Shown one piece after another: positions 29,756-38,578 of a DNA stretch of 44,311 bases (within the stretch, counting starts at the first letter, position 1; the number at the start of each line of letters is the position of its first letter). The stretch is taken from positions 1-44,311 of the forward strand of contig LBRX01000002.1 in the NCBI GenBank assembly GCA_000991645.1, written 5' to 3'. The notes below the pieces were generated by a model. The model searched no databases and was not told the origin of the DNA. It saw nothing but the letters and a program-made list of their open reading frames with translations. This DNA comes from Candidatus Moranbacteria bacterium GW2011_GWE2_36_40. Its GTDB lineage: Bacteria > Patescibacteriota > Minisyncoccia > Moranbacterales > GWC2-37-73. The position numbers and the translations under genes were made by a program.

Positions 29756-32215
29756 ATGAAAAGAATAAACTTATCACTTTCTGGTATGCACTGCGCGTCG
29801 TGTGCAATGTTAATTGAGCGAACATTGGGAAAAACGCCAGGTGTTCAAAAAGCCACCGTTAATTTTGCAGCTGAAAAAGTATTAATAGATTTTGATGAAA
29901 AGTTGACCGATCCGCAGAAATTGATTGCTGCTATAGTGAAGGGTGGATATGGTGCTCAGGAAATTGATGCTAAAGACAGTGAATTTGAAAAGAAAAAAAG
30001 AGACCATGAAGTCTCGGAATATTTTTCGAAATTTATTTTTAGCGCCTTGCTCAGTGCACCGATGTTGTATTTTATGTTAGGTGATTTTTTCAAATGGCTT
30101 CCTGGCGCAAAACCAGTTATGCCATATGTTGCAATGATATCCTTGTTGCTGACAATTCCGATACAGTTTTTTATTGGCAAAGGTTTTTATAAGGGTGCAT
30201 GGGCAGCGTTGAAAATGAAAACTTTCAACATGGATAGTTTGGTGGCAATTGGAACTTCAACCGCATTTTTATATAGTTTGATTAACTATATTTTGTTTGC
30301 AGTGAAAAATCATACAATATTTGGAATTGGCGGCGAAATGGTTCCAGATTTATATTTTGAAACTGCAGCCTATTTGATTACGTTTGTAATCTTGGGTAAG
30401 TGGTTGGAAATAAGAACAAAAGGAAAAACCTCTGATGCAATCAAGAAGTTGATGGGACTTCAAGCGAAAACTGCTCGTGTGATCCGCGATGGTCAAACAC
30501 TCGACATTGCTATTGATGATGTGATTCATGGTGATATTATTATTGTTCGTCCGGGAGAGAAAGTTCCAGTGGATGGAAAAATTACCAAGGGTTCTTCTGC
30601 TGTGGATGAATCTATGATTACTGGGGAAAGCTTGCCAGTGGAAAAAACTATCGGTAGTAATGTTGTTGGAGGAACAATCAATAAAACTGGAAGTTTTGAA
30701 TTTGAGGCTACAAAAATAGGATCAGAAACAACGTTGGCGCAGATTATTCGCTTGATTGAAGAAGCGCAAGGTTCGAAAGCACCAATTCAAAATTTTGCTG
30801 ATAGTATTTCTGCCTGGTTTGTGCCAGTAGTAATTATTTTAGCTATCTTAACATTTGGAGTATGGTATTTTGTTCTTGGTTCAACGTTAGCTTTCGCTCT
30901 GATGGCGTTCACATCGGTTATAGTAATCGCATGTCCATGTGCGCTTGGTTTGGCAACGCCAACCTCTCTTATGGTAGGAACGGGCAAAGGTGCTGAATAC
31001 GGAGTGCTTGTGAAGGGTGGAGAAGCCCTGGAGGCAGCCAGTAATATCTCAGCTGTAATTTTTGATAAGACGGGAACACTTACTCATGGAAAACCAGAGG
31101 TTACTGATATTCTTGTATTTAGCACGCAAGATGAGGATGAAATTTTGGCAATAGCTGCAAGTTTGGAAAAACTCTCAGAGCATCCATTGGCTGAAGCTAT
31201 TTGCAATCACGCAGACGAGGAAAATATTGATCTAAAAGAAGTTCAAAATTTCAACTCAATAACTGGACGAGGTGTACAAGGAGATATTGATGGAACAACA
31301 TATTTTATTGGAACGCGCAAGTTGATGATTGAAACTTTAAATTTGGAAAATAAAGAGATTGACCCTGTTAAATATGGTCCGCTTATGGCGGAATTTAACA
31401 GGGTAAACCGAAAAATGGTACGTCTAGAAGAACAGGGCAAGACCGCGATGATTTTGGCAACCAAAGAGGGAATAGTTGGAATCATTGCAGTTGCAGACAC
31501 TGTTAAAGAAACATCTCGCGAAGCGGTGGAAAAATTAAAGAAAATGGGAATAGAGGTATTCATGATAACAGGTGACAACAAAAGGACTGCAAATGCGATT
31601 GCCAAAATTGTAGGCATTGATGATGCTCATGTTCTTGCTGAAATATTACCTGAAGACAAAGCTAAAGTAGTAAAAGCTCTGCAGGATGGAAATATAAATA
31701 AATTCAATCCATTATTTCAAAATTCAAAATTCGAAATTCAAAATTTAGGAGTGAAGCGACGAGTGGCTATGGTTGGAGATGGCGTTAATGATGCTCCAGC
31801 ACTTGCTCAGGCCAATGTTGGAATTGCAATGGGATCAGGAACTGATGTTGCCATGGAAGCAGGCGACATTGTGATTATGAAAAGTGACCTCAATGACGTT
31901 GTTACTTCGTTTCAGCTTTCAAAAGAAACGATGTCGAAAATAAAACAAAATATGTTTTTTGCTTTGTTTTATAATGTGATTGGAATTCCGATTGCGGCTC
32001 GCGTGTTCTTTGCATTCGGATTAGTTTTGAAGCCAGAACTAGCAGGACTTGCGATGGCATTGAGTTCTATTTCAGTGGTTGGTAACTCATTGTTGCTTAA
32101 ACTTTTTAAACCAAATAAACGGAATTATATATCCTTGCTTGCACCGTTTGTGATGATGGCAGTGTTTACATACGGATTTATTTTGTTTGCACAGTTGAGC
32201 AGTAGCATGAAATAA
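29756..32215 (+). CDS. copA: Copper-translocating P-type ATPase
   Basis: This 819-residue P1B-ATPase has an HMA domain with GMHCASC (Cys 13 and 16), eight TM helices, actuator TGES ([11 protein letters not shown]), the CPC ion site in [13 protein letters not shown] (about 393), DKTGTLT phosphorylation site (about 437-443), HP motif (SEHPLAEAI) and [10 protein letters not shown] (about 675). CPC with HMA indicates Cu(I) export. Two repeats are translated in frame in the cytoplasmic nucleotide-binding/P domains: copy 6 of the GTTAAAT family (about 536-551) and an AT-rich [15 protein letters not shown] segment (about 651-666) right before the GDGVNDAP motif. Third gene of the copper operon. Confidence 0.98.
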   Translation: MKRINLSLSGMHCASCAMLIERTLGKTPGVQKATVNFAAEKVLIDFDEKLTDPQKLIAAIVKGGYGAQEIDAKDSEFEKKKRDHEVSEYFSKFIFSALLSAPMLYFMLGDFFKWLPGAKPVMPYVAMISLLLTIPIQFFIGKGFYKGAWAALKMKTFNMDSLVAIGTSTAFLYSLINYILFAVKNHTIFGIGGEMVPDLYFETAAYLITFVILGKWLEIRTKGKTSDAIKKLMGLQAKTARVIRDGQTLDIAIDDVIHGDIIIVRPGEKVPVDGKITKGSSAVDESMITGESLPVEKTIGSNVVGGTINKTGSFEFEATKIGSETTLAQIIRLIEEAQGSKAPIQNFADSISAWFVPVVIILAILTFGVWYFVLGSTLAFALMAFTSVIVIACPCALGLATPTSLMVGTGKGAEYGVLVKGGEALEAASNISAVIFDKTGTLTHGKPEVTDILVFSTQDEDEILAIAASLEKLSEHPLAEAICNHADEENIDLKEVQNFNSITGRGVQGDIDGTTYFIGTRKLMIETLNLENKEIDPVKYGPLMAEFNRVNRKMVRLEEQGKTAMILATKEGIVGIIAVADTVKETSREAVEKLKKMGIEVFMITGDNKRTANAIAKIVGIDDAHVLAEILPEDKAKVVKALQDGNINKFNPLFQNSKFEIQNLGVKRRVAMVGDGVNDAPALAQANVGIAMGSGTDVAMEAGDIVIMKSDLNDVVTSFQLSKETMSKIKQNMFFALFYNVIGIPIAARVFFAFGLVLKPELAGLAMALSSISVVGNSLLLKLFKPNKRNYISLLAPFVMMAVFTYGFILFAQLSSSMK
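31362..31408 (+). repeat. GTTAAAT/ATTTAAC palindromic element, copy 6, inside copA
   Basis: CCCTGTTAAAT, inner stem TCCGC/GCGGA, ATTTAACAGGGTAAAC. It is read as [16 protein letters not shown], in the same frame as copy 2 (617-665). Confidence 0.9.
31707..31751 (+). repeat. AT-rich repeat fragment inside copA
   Basis: TTTCAAAATTCAAAATTCGA, AATTCAAAATTT is a piece of the AT-rich palindromic family (copy 18490-18605), translated as [10 protein letters not shown]. Confidence 0.7.
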
Positions 32216-32240
32216 AATATCATTTAAAAAATAAATAAAT

Positions 32241-32273
32241 AATCAGGTCAATCTTTTGATTGATCTGATTTTT
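32241..32273 (+). terminator. Terminator of the copper operon
   Basis: AATCAGGTCAATC pairs with GATTGATCTGATT around TTTT, followed by a T-run. Confidence 0.85.
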
Positions 32274-32299
32274 GTTACGTAATATATTACGTAACAAAA
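32270..32299. repeat. 30-bp perfect palindrome after copA
   Basis: TTTTGTTACGTAATA is followed by its exact reverse complement, with no central spacer. It abuts the copper-operon terminator. No gene of the window is obviously controlled by it. Confidence 0.9.
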
Positions 32300-32365
32300 C
32301 TTGATATTTTTAGGTTATTTGCATTTAGATTGGTATCCTTTACATTTCACGTTTTTTCTGATATC

Positions 32366-32486
32366 ATTCCCCGCAGTAGAAATTCGAACTTTTCTATGTA
32401 ATCAAAAATTTTTGTAGCAGCTAGGGTATAGTATTCATGCAGATTTTTATTAGATAATTTCGAATTTCACTGCATGGGTAAACTCT
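32366..32486. repeat. Long-range inverted repeat in the 32216-32527 spacer
   Basis: CCCCGCAGTAGAAATTCGAA on the left pairs with TTCGAATTTCACTGC and ATGGGTAAAC on the right across about 75 nt. The GGGTAAAC end recalls the GTTAAAT-family copies. The spacer holds no recognisable gene. Confidence 0.6.
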
Positions 32487-32527
32487 AGACAATTTTCAAT
32501 TTACAATTCATAAATTTTCAACATAAT

Positions 32528-35320
32528 ATGGCTTCCAAGAAAGATAATTTGAAAACAACTGGTGAAATAGTTATTAAAGGTGCGCGAGTTAATAATTTGA
32601 AGAATATTGACGTAAATATTCCACGGGATAAGTTTGTTGTTATTACTGGACTTTCTGGTTCAGGAAAATCTTCATTGGCATTTGATACTATTTATGCTGA
32701 AGGTAATCGTCGATATATGGAGGGTCTTTCAACTTATGCTAGGAATTTTCTTGATCCTCAGGCTAAGCCTGACGTGGATAAGATCGAAAATCTTTCACCC
32801 CCTATTTCTATTGATCAAAAAAGTATTTCTCGTTCTCCGCGCTCAACCGTTGGAACATTGACGGAGGTGTATGATTATTTGCGCATTATGTATGCAAAAA
32901 TAGGTGTGTTGCATTGTCCTGAATGTGGAACATCAATGCAGAAAAGAAGCAGCCAGGAAATCTTGGATGAAATCTTAACTTTCTCTCATCATACTCAGAT
33001 AGCATTTTTATCAAAACCCAAAGATAAAAACCAAGGCAAGGAACTCTTAAAACAAATTGCTCAAATGGGCTATGCTAGAGTTCGTTTTAATGGAAAAATG
33101 TTTACTGTTGCTGAATCAATGATGCTTGAGGAAAATTCATTTGAAACTGATATTGAGGTTGTTATTGACAGGATTGTTTTGGACAAAAAAAAGCCTGATA
33201 TTGAAAGGATGCTGGATTCAATTGAAACTGCAATGAAGATTGGAGGTGCTTCCATGAAACTTTTATTTGATAACACTGAAGAGAGAAGCTATAACCAAGA
33301 TTTTTTTTGTAGTAAATGTGGTATAAAAATAAAAGAAGTAACACCAAGACACTTTTCATTTAATAGTCCGGAGGGTGCATGTGATACCTGCGCTGGTCTT
33401 GGTTATACATTGAAGGTTAACGAAGAACTCATTATTCCAAATAAAAATCTTTCATTAATTGAAGGAGCAATTCAACCATGGAGTAAATCTGGAGGAAAAA
33501 TAAGTGGACAAAGTGTCCAGTTGTTGACATTGAAAGATGTTGCAAAAAAACACAAGTTTTCAATGAATGTGCCAGTTAAAAAATTGTCATCCCAACAACT
33601 TGCAATAGTGTTGTACGGTGGTAATGATTTTGAAGGTGTTATTCCTGCTTTGGAAAAGAAATATCGTGAAACAAAGTCTGATTATGTTCGAACAGAAATT
33701 GAAAAGTACATGACTGCGTACACATGTCCAGCTTGCGATGGTAAGCGTTTGAAAAAGGAATTTTTGGCAGTTGAGGTACAGGGAAAAACTATTGATGAAA
33801 TGGTCGGTTTGAGTATTATGCATCTTAGGGAATTTTTTAAAAATTTTGAAAATTGGACTATTGGTTCTCAAGAAAAAAGTGTTGCGCAACCAATTGTGCG
33901 TGAAGTTTTGCAGCGTCTTTTTGCCCTAGAAAATGTTGGTCTCGAATATTTAAATCTTGGAAGAAGTGCCCAAACAATTTCTGGAGGTGAGGCACAACGA
34001 ATTCGTTTGGCAGCACAACTCAACTCTCAGTTAATGGGAATTGTATATGTGTTGGATGAACCTTCAATTGGGCTTCATTCTCGTGACACGGAAAAATTGG
34101 TTGCAACAATTAAAGCGCTTCAAAGCATCGGCAATTCATTGATTGTTGTTGAGCATGACGAAAGTATTATTAAGGCAGCTGATTGGATTGTTGATATGGG
34201 TCCTGGAGCTGGTGAAGAAGGGGGAGTTGTCGTTTTTGAGGGAAACTATGATCAACTTTTAAAATCCAAAAACCTTACCGCTCAATATATTTCTAAAAAG
34301 AAAAAAGTTTCCGACAAGAAAAAAATAAGATCAGGTAGTGGAAAATTTATTGAAATTTTTGGAGCTGAAGAAAATAATTTAAAAAATGTTGATTTGGCTA
34401 TTCCATTGGATAAATTCGTTGTAATTTGCGGTGTTTCAGGCAGCGGAAAATCAACTTTGGTAAAAAATATTTTAGCTAAAGCGTTATCGCGACATTTTTA
34501 TAACACCAAGGATTTGCCAGGAAAACACAAAAAAATTAAGGGATTTGAACATATTAAAAAAGTTATCAGTATAAATCAAAATCCTATTGGTCGCACACCA
34601 CGCTCTAATGCTGCAACATACACAGGAGTTTTCTCTCATATTCGTGATCTTTTTGCTGAGGTTGAAGAAGCAAAAAACAGAGGATATACTGCTAGTCGCT
34701 TTTCTTTCAATATGAAGGGTGGACGTTGTGAAGTTTGTCAGGGAGATGGATCAAAGAAAATTGAAATGCATCTTTTGCCGGATATGTATGTGAAATGTGA
34801 AGCTTGTGGTGGAACAAGGTTTAGTAAAAAAACTTTGGAAATTGAATATAAAGGATTTAATATTGCTCAAATTTTAGATATGGATGTGCGTTTGGCACTT
34901 CGATTTTTTGCACGGCATCCGCTTATTGCAGAAAAATTGAAAACCATGGAAGATGTTGGTCTTGGATATTTGAAACTTGGACAAAGTGCCACAAATCTTT
35001 CTGGTGGAGAAGCACAGCGCATAAAATTGGCGACTGAACTGGCTCGTAAATCAACAGGAAGCACATTGTATATCTTGGATGAGCCAACCGCTGGCCTTCA
35101 TTTTGATGATATTCGCAGATTGCTTGGAGTTTTGAATGCATTGGTGGATAAAGGAAATTCTGTAATTGTTGTTGAACATAATTTGGATGTTATTCGTGAT
35201 GCTGATCATGTGATTGAGCTTGGGCCAGATGGTGGGGAGCTTGGTGGTTATCTTACTTTTGCCGGCACGCCAGATCAACTCAAAAAAGACAAGAAAAGTT
35301 GGACCGCGAAATACCTCTAA
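32528..35320 (+). CDS. uvrA: Excinuclease ABC subunit A (second paralogue)
   Basis: 930 residues with a full UvrA layout: Walker [10 protein letters not shown] (about 41-49), HCPECG zinc pair (about 132), CSKCG and CDTCAGLG, signature [12 protein letters not shown] (about 483), second Walker [10 protein letters not shown] (about 634), CEVCQGDG...CEACGGTRF zinc module (about 733) and second signature [12 protein letters not shown] (about 824). It differs from the 22502 paralogue throughout (for example ISGG versus LSGG and a Lys-rich interdomain linker) and contains no repeat insertions. Both look catalytically intact, so specialisation or redundancy cannot be decided. Start ATG 32528, no SD. 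Confidence 0.97.
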   Translation: MASKKDNLKTTGEIVIKGARVNNLKNIDVNIPRDKFVVITGLSGSGKSSLAFDTIYAEGNRRYMEGLSTYARNFLDPQAKPDVDKIENLSPPISIDQKSISRSPRSTVGTLTEVYDYLRIMYAKIGVLHCPECGTSMQKRSSQEILDEILTFSHHTQIAFLSKPKDKNQGKELLKQIAQMGYARVRFNGKMFTVAESMMLEENSFETDIEVVIDRIVLDKKKPDIERMLDSIETAMKIGGASMKLLFDNTEERSYNQDFFCSKCGIKIKEVTPRHFSFNSPEGACDTCAGLGYTLKVNEELIIPNKNLSLIEGAIQPWSKSGGKISGQSVQLLTLKDVAKKHKFSMNVPVKKLSSQQLAIVLYGGNDFEGVIPALEKKYRETKSDYVRTEIEKYMTAYTCPACDGKRLKKEFLAVEVQGKTIDEMVGLSIMHLREFFKNFENWTIGSQEKSVAQPIVREVLQRLFALENVGLEYLNLGRSAQTISGGEAQRIRLAAQLNSQLMGIVYVLDEPSIGLHSRDTEKLVATIKALQSIGNSLIVVEHDESIIKAADWIVDMGPGAGEEGGVVVFEGNYDQLLKSKNLTAQYISKKKKVSDKKKIRSGSGKFIEIFGAEENNLKNVDLAIPLDKFVVICGVSGSGKSTLVKNILAKALSRHFYNTKDLPGKHKKIKGFEHIKKVISINQNPIGRTPRSNAATYTGVFSHIRDLFAEVEEAKNRGYTASRFSFNMKGGRCEVCQGDGSKKIEMHLLPDMYVKCEACGGTRFSKKTLEIEYKGFNIAQILDMDVRLALRFFARHPLIAEKLKTMEDVGLGYLKLGQSATNLSGGEAQRIKLATELARKSTGSTLYILDEPTAGLHFDDIRRLLGVLNALVDKGNSVIVVEHNLDVIRDADHVIELGPDGGELGGYLTFAGTPDQLKKDKKSWTAKYL

Positions 35321-35445
35321 AAAATTGAGTGAAAATTTATTCGAATACATTTTTATTTTTGTCACGGAGAAATAATTGCAACTTTTGACATAGCGCCAAG
35401 GAGACTCATTTCTAGTGAAAAAATAAAAAGTATTCTCAAAATTTT

Positions 35446-35907
35446 CTACAATAATAAAAGTGTAATTGCACCGAGCGAGAAAATAATGTCATTAAGCACA
35501 TTTCGGAGTGTCCATGCTCGCTCAGGTGATCCATCGGCAAAGCGGCCGTGCACAAATTGATGAAATTCGTATATTTTTTCTAAGAATTTGAAATTAAGTT
35601 TCCAATAGAGTACTGTTAATAAATCGGGAAACATTGAGATGAGCGCACCTGTGATCATTGAGATGGAAATTGCGGATGATATATTTTTAGCATAAATTGC
35701 AACAAGAATAATCACACCGCCAACAAAAAGATCGAGAGTTACCTTCCAAGTTGTATTTTTGAAAGTTGATTTTTTGTTTAAATATTCTCCATGACGAAAA
35801 ATATCCAAGGCATAATGCAGGGGGATTAAGATAGTTGTTAAAACTAAGGGATTATGAATATATTTTCCAACAGCAGCGCCGACTAGCGCATGAGTAGTTA
35901 AAATCAT
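35446..35907 (-). CDS. YdjM-like integral membrane protein
   Basis: This 153-residue protein starts MILTTHALVGAAVGKYI, followed by LHYALDIFRHGEY, VGGVIILVAIYA and PDLLTVLYW, with HQFVHGRF near the C-terminus. Conserved His/Asp residues in membrane helices (THA, H..LD, D, H) fit the YdjM/LexA-binding putative metal-dependent hydrolase family, a membrane family of uncertain enzymology. It is monocistronic and divergent from rsmI. No SD. The 35321-35445 spacer shows nothing clear. Confidence 0.7.
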   Translation of the reverse strand: MILTTHALVGAAVGKYIHNPLVLTTILIPLHYALDIFRHGEYLNKKSTFKNTTWKVTLDLFVGGVIILVAIYAKNISSAISISMITGALISMFPDLLTVLYWKLNFKFLEKIYEFHQFVHGRFADGSPERAWTLRNVLNDIIFSLGAITLLLL

Positions 35908-35914
35908 AAATTAA

Positions 35915-36023
35915 ATTCAGAACCACTGATTAACACTTGATTATTTTGATTACACATGATTTTTAAATCAGTGAAATCATGTGATCTCATGTGATCTCAT
36001 GTGATAATCAATGGTTCAGATTA
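35915..36023. repeat. CAGAACCACTGATTA/TAATCAATGGTTCAG inverted repeat with CATGTGATCT tandem units
   Basis: The arms sit at about 35918-35935 and 36004-36020. The interior contains three direct CATGTGAT(CT) units. It occupies the whole divergent spacer between the YdjM-like gene and rsmI, so both promoters must lie in or beside it. Confidence 0.75.
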
Positions 36024-36029
36024 TTAGGT

Positions 36030-36698
36030 ATGCAGGGAAAATTATTTATCGTCGCTACTCCAATTGGTAATCTTGAAGATATTACTATTCGAGCACTGCG
36101 CGTGCTCAAGGAGGCTGATATGGTGGCGTGTGAAGATACTAGAGTTACCAGAAAATTGCTTAATCATTATAACATAGAGACCAAGGCAATTGTATATCAT
36201 CAGCATACCAAGGATGATAAAATCGAAAAAATTATTGATGAAATTTTGGCTGGCAAAAATGTGGCAGTTGTTACTGATGCTGGCACGCCGGGCGTTTCTG
36301 ATCCTGGAAATATTTTAGTAGCCGAAGCCGTTGCTAACAATATTGTTGTTTTGCCAATTCCAGGAGCTTCAGCACTAGCTTCTGTTATAAGTATAGCTGG
36401 AATTGATATGCAGCAGTTTACATTTTTGGGTTTTCCTCCGCACAAAAAAGGACGAGAAACATATTTTAAAAAAGTGGCAGCAAGCGTTATCCCAGTCATT
36501 TATTATGAATCACCTCATCGTGTTATTAAAAATTTAACAATGCTTTTAGAATTTGCTCCCGAAAAAAAGATTATTCTCGGACGCGAACTAACTAAAATGT
36601 TTGAAGAAGTGGTGCGCGGAAACGTTTCAGAAGTGTTGGAATATTTTACAAAAAATCCTTCAAAAATAAAAGGGGAGTTTGTTATTGTTGTCCATTAA
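36030..36698 (+). CDS. rsmI: 16S rRNA (cytidine-1402 2'-O) methyltransferase
   Basis: From ATG 36030, 223 residues. Starts MQGKLFIVATPIGNLEDITI, followed by VACEDTRVTRKLL, DAGTPGVSDPG and PIPGASALASV, the SAM-dependent tetrapyrrole-methylase fold of RsmI. It 2'-O-methylates C1402 in the ribosomal decoding centre with SAM. GTG 35991 would add residues encoded by the repeat and is rejected. An intrinsic terminator follows. Confidence 0.97.
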   Translation: MQGKLFIVATPIGNLEDITIRALRVLKEADMVACEDTRVTRKLLNHYNIETKAIVYHQHTKDDKIEKIIDEILAGKNVAVVTDAGTPGVSDPGNILVAEAVANNIVVLPIPGASALASVISIAGIDMQQFTFLGFPPHKKGRETYFKKVAASVIPVIYYESPHRVIKNLTMLLEFAPEKKIILGRELTKMFEEVVRGNVSEVLEYFTKNPSKIKGEFVIVVH

Positions 36699-36724
36699 AG
36701 AAGTAACTATCATAATATTCGAAA

Positions 36725-36746
36725 AATCCCGCAAAAGCGGGTTTTT
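36725..36746 (+). terminator. Terminator of rsmI
   Basis: ATCCCGC, AAAA, GCGGGT, then TTTT. Confidence 0.85.
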
Positions 36747-36749
36747 CTA

Positions 36750-36777
36750 TTGCTCAAATCTAGCTAGCATGTATAAT
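36750..36777 (+). promoter_or_regulatory. argS promoter, leaderless geometry
   Basis: TTGCTC (36750-36755), 16 nt, TATAAT (36772-36777). The A of the argS ATG is 7 nt after the -10, which is the usual transcription start distance, so the mRNA probably begins at the start codon. Confidence 0.7.
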
Positions 36778-36783
36778 TAAGGT

Positions 36784-38298
36784 ATGAAGAAAAACATCCA
36801 AAAAATTATTAAAAGTGCCTTAACTGAGGCAAAAAAGTCCAATGGCTGGCCTGATTTTGAGTTGAATGAAATTATAGTGGACTACCCAAAAAGCGAGCAA
36901 TTTGGGGATTATACTTCAAATATTGCCATGATTCTAGCCAAGAAAATTGGTAAAAATCCAATGGAAACGGCAAATTATCTCAAGGAGATTATTTGTCGTC
37001 CTGAACTTGTTTCAGGATCCCGTGATGTTACGAATGGCGCGCAAAGCATAGAGATGCTGAAACAAGTTCAGCATGACATGACAGGGATTTTTGAAAAAAT
37101 AGAGGTGGCTCAGCCGGGATATCTTAATTTCTATCTTTCTAAAAAATATTTGCAAGATATTGTTGAAAAAATAAATACTGAGAAAGAGAAATTTGGAAAT
37201 TCTGAAGTTGGAAAAAATATTAAAATTAACAATGAGTTTATTTCTGCCAATCCGACCGGACCACTTCATCTTGGAAATGGACGTGGTGGATTTTATGGAG
37301 ATTCTCTTTCACGCGTTTTGCGAAAGGCTGGATTTGAGGTAACGAATGAATATTACGTTAATGATGCTGGTGGGCAAGTTGAAAAATTAGGGCATAGTGT
37401 TTTGAAAGACGAAGAGGCTTCATACACTGGAGAATATATTGATGAGCTTAATAAGAAGTATGCAAAGCTAAAAGATGTACGAGAGATTGGAAAAATTGCA
37501 GCTCGTGAAGTTTTGGAAAATATCATCAAAAAAACTACCAAAGAAAAAATGCAAATTTCTTTTGATGAATGGACAAGTGAACAAAAACTTAGTGATGAGG
37601 GATATGATAAGCGCGCTATTTCATTGCTCAAGGAAAAAGGATTAACCTATGAATCAGAAGGTGCGCTGTGGCTTAAGACTACTGACTTTGGTGATGATAA
37701 AGACAGGGTTTTAATTAAAAAAGATGGTAAAAATGCTTATATAGCTGGAGATTGTGGTTATATGCTCAATAAAATTGAAAGAGGGTATTCGCGATTAATT
37801 ATGGGACTTGGTGCTGATCATCACGGATATGTGTCGCGGCTTAAAGCAGTGGCGTTAGCGCTTGGATTTAATGAAGATTTTAGAATAATTATTTCACAAT
37901 TGGTTAGGTTGATAAAGGATGGTAAAGAAGCCCGCATGAGTAAACGCGCAGGAAATGTTATTAATCTTGATGATTTGATTGATGAAATAGGACACGATGT
38001 AACAATATTTTTCTTCTTGATGTATTCTCCTGATACTCATATGAATTTTGATTTGGGATTAGCAAAAGAGCGTAGTTCTAAAAATCCTGTTTTTTATGTG
38101 CAGTATGCACATGCGAGAATCGCCAGTATTCTTGCAAAGTCACAAATAACTAACAATCTACAACAAACAACAGAAAAAACAAAAAATTTGAATTTTGACC
38201 GTAGTAAGTCGTTAGTTGTTAGTTGTGGGTTATTGACTCATGAAAAGGAATTGAGTTTGAAAGTTATGAGGTTCACAAACTTCCGCAATATGCAATGA
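36784..38298 (+). CDS. argS: Arginyl-tRNA synthetase, apparent frameshift/deletion near the 3' end
   Basis: 505 residues as it stands. It has the Add1 N-domain, a class I signature HLGNGRGG (ANPTGPLHLGNG), KMSK-like ARMSKRAGN and part of the DALR anticodon domain. The frame ends in RFTNFRNMQ, but the expected C-terminus (HKLPQYAMKLADKFHSFYDA to GVGAPSKM) continues in another frame from about 38265 to 38459. About 13 residues between ELSL and YEVHKLP are also missing. Two in-frame repeat insertions are present: CRPELVSGS...MLKQVQHD (about 71-98) and a CAAC-type insert (about 453-484). Either a true deletion in an essential gene or an assembly collapse. Confidence 0.9.
   Translation: MKKNIQKIIKSALTEAKKSNGWPDFELNEIIVDYPKSEQFGDYTSNIAMILAKKIGKNPMETANYLKEIICRPELVSGSRDVTNGAQSIEMLKQVQHDMTGIFEKIEVAQPGYLNFYLSKKYLQDIVEKINTEKEKFGNSEVGKNIKINNEFISANPTGPLHLGNGRGGFYGDSLSRVLRKAGFEVTNEYYVNDAGGQVEKLGHSVLKDEEASYTGEYIDELNKKYAKLKDVREIGKIAAREVLENIIKKTTKEKMQISFDEWTSEQKLSDEGYDKRAISLLKEKGLTYESEGALWLKTTDFGDDKDRVLIKKDGKNAYIAGDCGYMLNKIERGYSRLIMGLGADHHGYVSRLKAVALALGFNEDFRIIISQLVRLIKDGKEARMSKRAGNVINLDDLIDEIGHDVTIFFFLMYSPDTHMNFDLGLAKERSSKNPVFYVQYAHARIASILAKSQITNNLQQTTEKTKNLNFDRSKSLVVSCGLLTHEKELSLKVMRFTNFRNMQ
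36995..37078 (+). repeat. GTCGTCCTGAAC/GTTCAGCATGAC element inserted in argS
   Basis: GTCCTGAACTTGTTTCAGGA pairs with TGCTGAAACAAGTTCAGCAT. Same family as uvrC 26602-26694, but the left arm is read in a different frame (ELVSGS instead of NLFRNL). Confidence 0.9.
38141..38235 (+). repeat. CAAC/GTTG-type inverted repeat inserted in argS
   Basis: ACAAATAACTAACAATCTAC on the left and GTCGTTAGTTGTTAGTTGTG on the right flank AACAGAAAAAAC. Related to the efp leader repeat. Confidence 0.7.
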
Positions 38299-38459
38299 AA
38301 TTGGCTGACAAATTTCATAGTTTTTATGATGCATGTAAGGTTATTGATGAGAATAATGAAGAGTTAACAATCGCTAGACTTTCTTTGATAAATGCTGTTA
38401 GAATAGTGTTAGCTGAAGTCCTTGAGCTTATTGGGGTGGGTGCACCTTCTAAGATGTAA
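38265..38459 (+). pseudogene. argS: Displaced C-terminal part of argS
   Basis: In the frame one base back from argS the sequence encodes YEVHKLPQYAMKLADKFH and ends ELIGVGAPSKM, the canonical DALR-domain end of ArgRS. No start codon or SD would allow separate expression at the right place. Confidence 0.85.
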
Positions 38460-38495
38460 AATTAGCTTAAAAGGTGGTTTAAATTGAAAATTATG

Positions 38496-38578
38496 AGAAG
38501 TTAATTAGTTGCATAGGTAATTAGTTAGATAGGAATTCCTAATTAACTAATAAACTAATTAACCAATCAACTAAATAT
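38496..38578 (+). repeat. TCAACTAA-type leader repeat before the glycosyltransferase
   Basis: TTAATTAGTTGCATAGG, then AATTCCTAATTAAC and CTAATTAACCAATCAACTAA, ending 3-4 nt before ATG 38579. Sister copies precede rpsR and ssb in the same orientation to the start codon. Confidence 0.75.

Noticed and set aside
35991-36029. rsmI start at GTG 35991
   Set aside because: The added 13 residues come from the CATGTGATCT repeat; family members begin near MQGKLFIVATPIGNLED.
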